NCBI GenBank assembly: GCA_030602935.1
Contig: JAUVYU010000078.1
Coordinates: forward strand, 1-5,175
Length of the DNA: 5,175 nt
DNA from: Candidatus Bathyarchaeota archaeon
GTDB lineage: Archaea > Thermoproteota > Bathyarchaeia > TCS64
Direction: 5' to 3'
In this document: positions 5,016 through 5,175 of the stretch, piece after piece
Position numbering within the stretch: the first letter of the stretch is position 1
Layout: the number at the start of each line of letters is the position of its first letter
The notes under the pieces: model-generated
What the model saw: the letters and a program-made list of their open reading frames with translations, nothing else
Told to the model about the DNA's origin: nothing
Databases searched by the model: none
Program-made: the position numbers and the translations under genes

Positions 5016-5175
5016 TTACACGGTCTTGGTCTGGGAGTTGTACATGTCCACGACCTCGGTGACCTGGGTCGCCTCCTCGGGAGACTTGTCGTCTCTCCAC
5101 CTTATGAAGCGGGGGAACCTGACCGCCAACCCAGAGTCCTTCCTGAGCTGATCGTAGGCGGCTATGTGTATCGGG
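5016..5175 (-). CDS. lig: ATP-dependent DNA ligase, C-terminal 52 residues (runs off the window)
   Basis: Reading leftwards from the right edge, the open frame gives PIHIAAYDQLRKDSGLAVRFPRFIRWRDDKSPEEAT and ends with TKTV and TAA at 5018-5016. GLAVRFPRFIRWRDDKSPEEAT is the hallmark end of archaeal/eukaryotic-type ATP-dependent DNA ligase I, which seals Okazaki fragments and repair nicks. It contains the RxDK of nucleotidyltransferase motif VI within the OB-fold domain, which helps position the pyrophosphate leaving group. The adenylation domain and catalytic lysine lie outside the window. The tail after motif VI carries TEVVDMYNSQTK, the usual short C-terminal helix. The M20 gene starts 42 bp downstream on the same strand. 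Identity is very secure despite the truncation. Confidence 0.93.
   Translation of the reverse strand, partial: PIHIAAYDQLRKDSGLAVRFPRFIRWRDDKSPEEATQVTEVVDMYNSQTKTV

Noticed and set aside
1..5175. CRISPR array, insertion sequence, integrase site, tRNA/rRNA gene or defence cassette
   Set aside because: I found no evenly spaced direct repeats, terminal inverted repeats with a transposase, tRNA-like cloverleaf or rRNA sequence. Nearly all long stretches are explained by recognisable genes.

Overview
This window reads as a piece of archaeal chromosome. The evidence is a replication factor C small subunit start at one edge, the C-terminus of an archaeal ATP-dependent DNA ligase at the other, a class III (archaellin/type IV pilin) signal peptide, a stand-alone MetRS-beta-type tRNA-binding protein, and TATA-like boxes about 25 bp upstream of starts that often lack a Shine-Dalgarno (SD) site. 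The pilin-like protein and the small winged-helix protein resemble families I associate with Bathyarchaeia and other TACK-type or Asgard archaea. That placement is recall-based and tentative.

Layout from left to right. At 1-187 (minus) is the N-terminal 62 residues of rfcS. At 274-753 (minus) is a DinB/YfiT-like four-helix putative metalloprotein. At 754-908 lies a dinB promoter, a bulged inverted repeat and an oligo-T terminator. At 909-1199 (minus) is a small winged-helix regulator, and at 1248-1790 (minus) a secreted pilin-like protein; these two probably form an operon. At 1791-2105 is a 315-bp AT-rich divergent region with candidate promoters, a recurring GCGTC word and a 25-codon small ORF. 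At 2106-3272 (plus) is a family III CoA-transferase, the only clear plus-strand gene, ending in a hairpin plus T-tract. At 3394-3723 (minus) is a MetRS-beta/CsaA-like tRNA-binding protein. At 3807-4973 (minus) is an M20 metallopeptidase/deacylase of the ArgE/DapE type. At 5016-5175 (minus) are the last 52 residues of the DNA ligase.

The genes do not form one evident pathway. Most look like independent transcription units: dinB, the M20 gene and probably the CoA-transferase carry TATA-like boxes placed for leaderless or very short-leader transcripts, while rfcS, the pilin gene, the winged-helix gene and the tRNA-binding gene carry SD-like sites. The only functional pairing suggested by position is pilin-like protein plus winged-helix regulator. 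I see no CRISPR array, insertion sequence, integrase, toxin-antitoxin pair or other defence system, and nothing I could defend as a wholly new system. The least explained parts are the divergent region 1791-2105 and the pilin/regulator pair.
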